DNA from: an uncultured Plesiomonas sp.
GTDB taxonomy: Bacteria > Pseudomonadota > Gammaproteobacteria > Enterobacterales > CAMTGL01
NCBI GenBank assembly: GCA_947071955.1
Contig: CAMTGL010000068.1
Span: forward strand, 1 to 9,732
DNA: 9,732 nt
Direction of reading: 5' to 3'
The notes under the pieces were generated by a model. The model saw only the letters and a program-made list of their open reading frames with translations. It made no database searches and was not told the DNA's origin. Positions 9,068 to 9,732 of this stretch are shown here, piece after piece. Position 1 is the first letter of the stretch, and the number at the start of each line of letters is the position of its first letter. A program made the position numbers and the translations under genes.

Positions 9068-9091
9068 AAAGTGCACCAGTGAGCGCACTTT
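9068..9091. repeat. Inverted repeat (7-bp stem) just after ypfJ
   Basis: AAAGTGC (9068-9074) and GCACTTT (9085-9091) are perfect complements around a 10-base loop. It starts 24 bases after the ypfJ stop. The plus strand has TTTT at its end and the minus strand only TTTC, so it is a poor terminator alone. It may protect the 3' end of the ypfJ mRNA or work with the adjacent hairpin. Confidence 0.45.
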
Positions 9092-9115
9092 TAAGCACAT
9101 AAGCTCATCGGCCGA

Positions 9116-9732
9116 TTAAAGTGCCGTGGCTGAAAAGGTATCGCACTGCGAAGGTTTCCCCGAACTAAAGCCACGCTGAAACCAGTTGACCCGCTGTGCT
9201 GACGTGCCATGGGTGAAGCTGTCAGGAACAACCCGCCCGCTGGCTTGCTTTTGCAAGCGATCATCACCAATTGATTCAGCTGCATTCAGCGCTTCTTCAA
9301 TATCGCCCACTTCCAGTGATTGATCTTTTTGCATGTAATATGCCCAAACACCGGCAAAACAATCGGCTTGCAGCTCCATTTTAACGGACAACTGATTCGC
9401 CTTCGCTTCACTCATACCCTTTTGTGCCCGACGGGTTTTCGCTTCAATACCCAGTTGTTGCTGCACATGGTGGCCGACTTCATGTGCCACCACATAGGCT
9501 TGGGCAAAATCTCCCGGCGCACCCAGTTTATTTTTGAGATCCTGATAAAAAGACAGGTCAATATAAACGGTTTTATCTGCCGGACAGTAAAATGGCCCCA
9601 TCACCGCCTGCCCCGCACCACAGCCGGTACCTGTCATATTGCGGTACAACACCAAACGCGGGTGCTGGTAAGTCTCGGTACTTTGCTGAAATAGCTGACC
9701 CCAAGCAGCTTCGGATGCGGCCCGGCCGGCCG
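9116..9732 (-). CDS. ypfJ: YpfJ-family neutral zinc metallopeptidase, 5' end beyond window
   Basis: The frame enters from the right edge and ends at TAA (9118-9116), giving 204 visible residues. Family members are about 285-300 residues, so roughly 80-95 N-terminal residues are outside; by family knowledge these include the membrane-anchor segment. The zinc-binding HEVGHH is at 9484-9467. Downstream, MELQADCFAG (Glu at 9376-9374) probably supplies the third ligand. Other family signatures are GCGAGQAVMGPFYCPAD, VYIDLSFYQDL, GDFAQAYVVAHE, EALNAAESIGDDRLQ and GRVVPDSFTHGTSAQR, followed by a short tail with a cysteine (SQCDTF). This matches the predicted neutral zinc metallopeptidase family (Pfam PF04228); its substrate is unknown to me. 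A TTG at 9655 lies in the same frame but is internal: family-like sequence (WGQLFQQSTETYQHPR) continues upstream of it. The GC-rich right edge encodes a small Ala/Gly/Arg stretch, probably the linker after the anchor. The gene is co-oriented with ndvB but terminator-like hairpins follow it, so joint transcription is doubtful. Confidence 0.95.
   Translation of the reverse strand, partial: AGRAASEAAWGQLFQQSTETYQHPRLVLYRNMTGTGCGAGQAVMGPFYCPADKTVYIDLSFYQDLKNKLGAPGDFAQAYVVAHEVGHHVQQQLGIEAKTRRAQKGMSEAKANQLSVKMELQADCFAGVWAYYMQKDQSLEVGDIEEALNAAESIGDDRLQKQASGRVVPDSFTHGTSAQRVNWFQRGFSSGKPSQCDTFSATAL

Larger units (their letters stand above)
8624..9115. other. Intergenic region between ypfJ and ndvB
   Basis: This 492-base AT-rich spacer holds no gene I can support on either strand. 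The ypfJ-proximal half (8966-9091) is packed with three inverted repeats. The middle (about 8800-8950) is AT-rich, with an ATGATG-type simple repeat around 8923-8942. The ndvB-proximal part carries weak sigma70-like hexamers and ends with the ribosome binding site. I saw no tRNA, insertion sequence ends or CRISPR repeats. Its length and internal terminator-like signal suggest that ndvB has its own promoter here. Confidence 0.8.

Noticed and set aside
9320..9694. Plus-strand 124-codon open frame opposite ypfJ
   Set aside because: It lies wholly antisense to a strongly conserved metallopeptidase and its translation resembles no family I know.
9719..9732. GC-rich GGCCGGCC palindrome at the right edge, possibly a linker or cloning site
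   Set aside because: It stays in frame with ypfJ and encodes a small Ala/Gly/Arg stretch plausible for the linker after the membrane anchor; one occurrence at the edge is not evidence of an artefact.
1..9732. Frequent GATC sites through the window
   Set aside because: By rough count they exceed random expectation only moderately, are scattered through the coding frame and fit Asp, Gln and Ile codon pairs; no origin-like cluster was seen.

Overview
The window is dominated by one giant minus-strand gene. It encodes a cyclic beta-1,2-glucan synthase of the NdvB/ChvB/Cgs family, reading from a GTG at 8623 down to base 1 without an in-frame stop. The left edge cuts it just before the C-terminus. 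At the right edge is the 3' two thirds of a second minus-strand gene, a YpfJ-type neutral zinc metallopeptidase (9116 to the window end). About 490 bases of AT-rich intergenic DNA separate them. It holds several inverted repeats and weak promoter-like sequences, and I see no convincing gene in it.

Organism: base composition is near balanced and codon use is mixed. The visible YpfJ segment closely resembles, from memory, the enterobacterial protein (HEVGHH, GRVVPDSFTHGTS, ELQADCFAG). I infer a gammaproteobacterium, enteric or a relative, but cannot name the genus. Full-length cyclic glucan synthases of this architecture are best known from Alphaproteobacteria (Sinorhizobium NdvB, Agrobacterium ChvB, Brucella Cgs), so a gammaproteobacterial setting would be the less familiar case.

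Layout, reading in the transcribed direction (high to low coordinates): ypfJ 3' part (9732-9116); hairpin 9091-9068; terminator-like hairpin 9050-9010 with a T tract at 9009-9005; a 12-pair stem-loop 9001-8966; AT-rich spacer with two weak promoter candidates (8846-8819 and 8746-8719); ribosome binding site 8635-8631; the glucan synthase 8623-1.

Function: the synthase is predicted to be a polytopic inner-membrane enzyme. It would initiate, elongate, trim and cyclise a beta-1,2-glucan from UDP-glucose for the periplasm. The glucan exporter (ChvA/NdvA/Cgt type) and any glucan-modifying genes are not in the window. YpfJ has no evident functional tie to the synthase; the two are co-oriented but appear to be separate transcription units.
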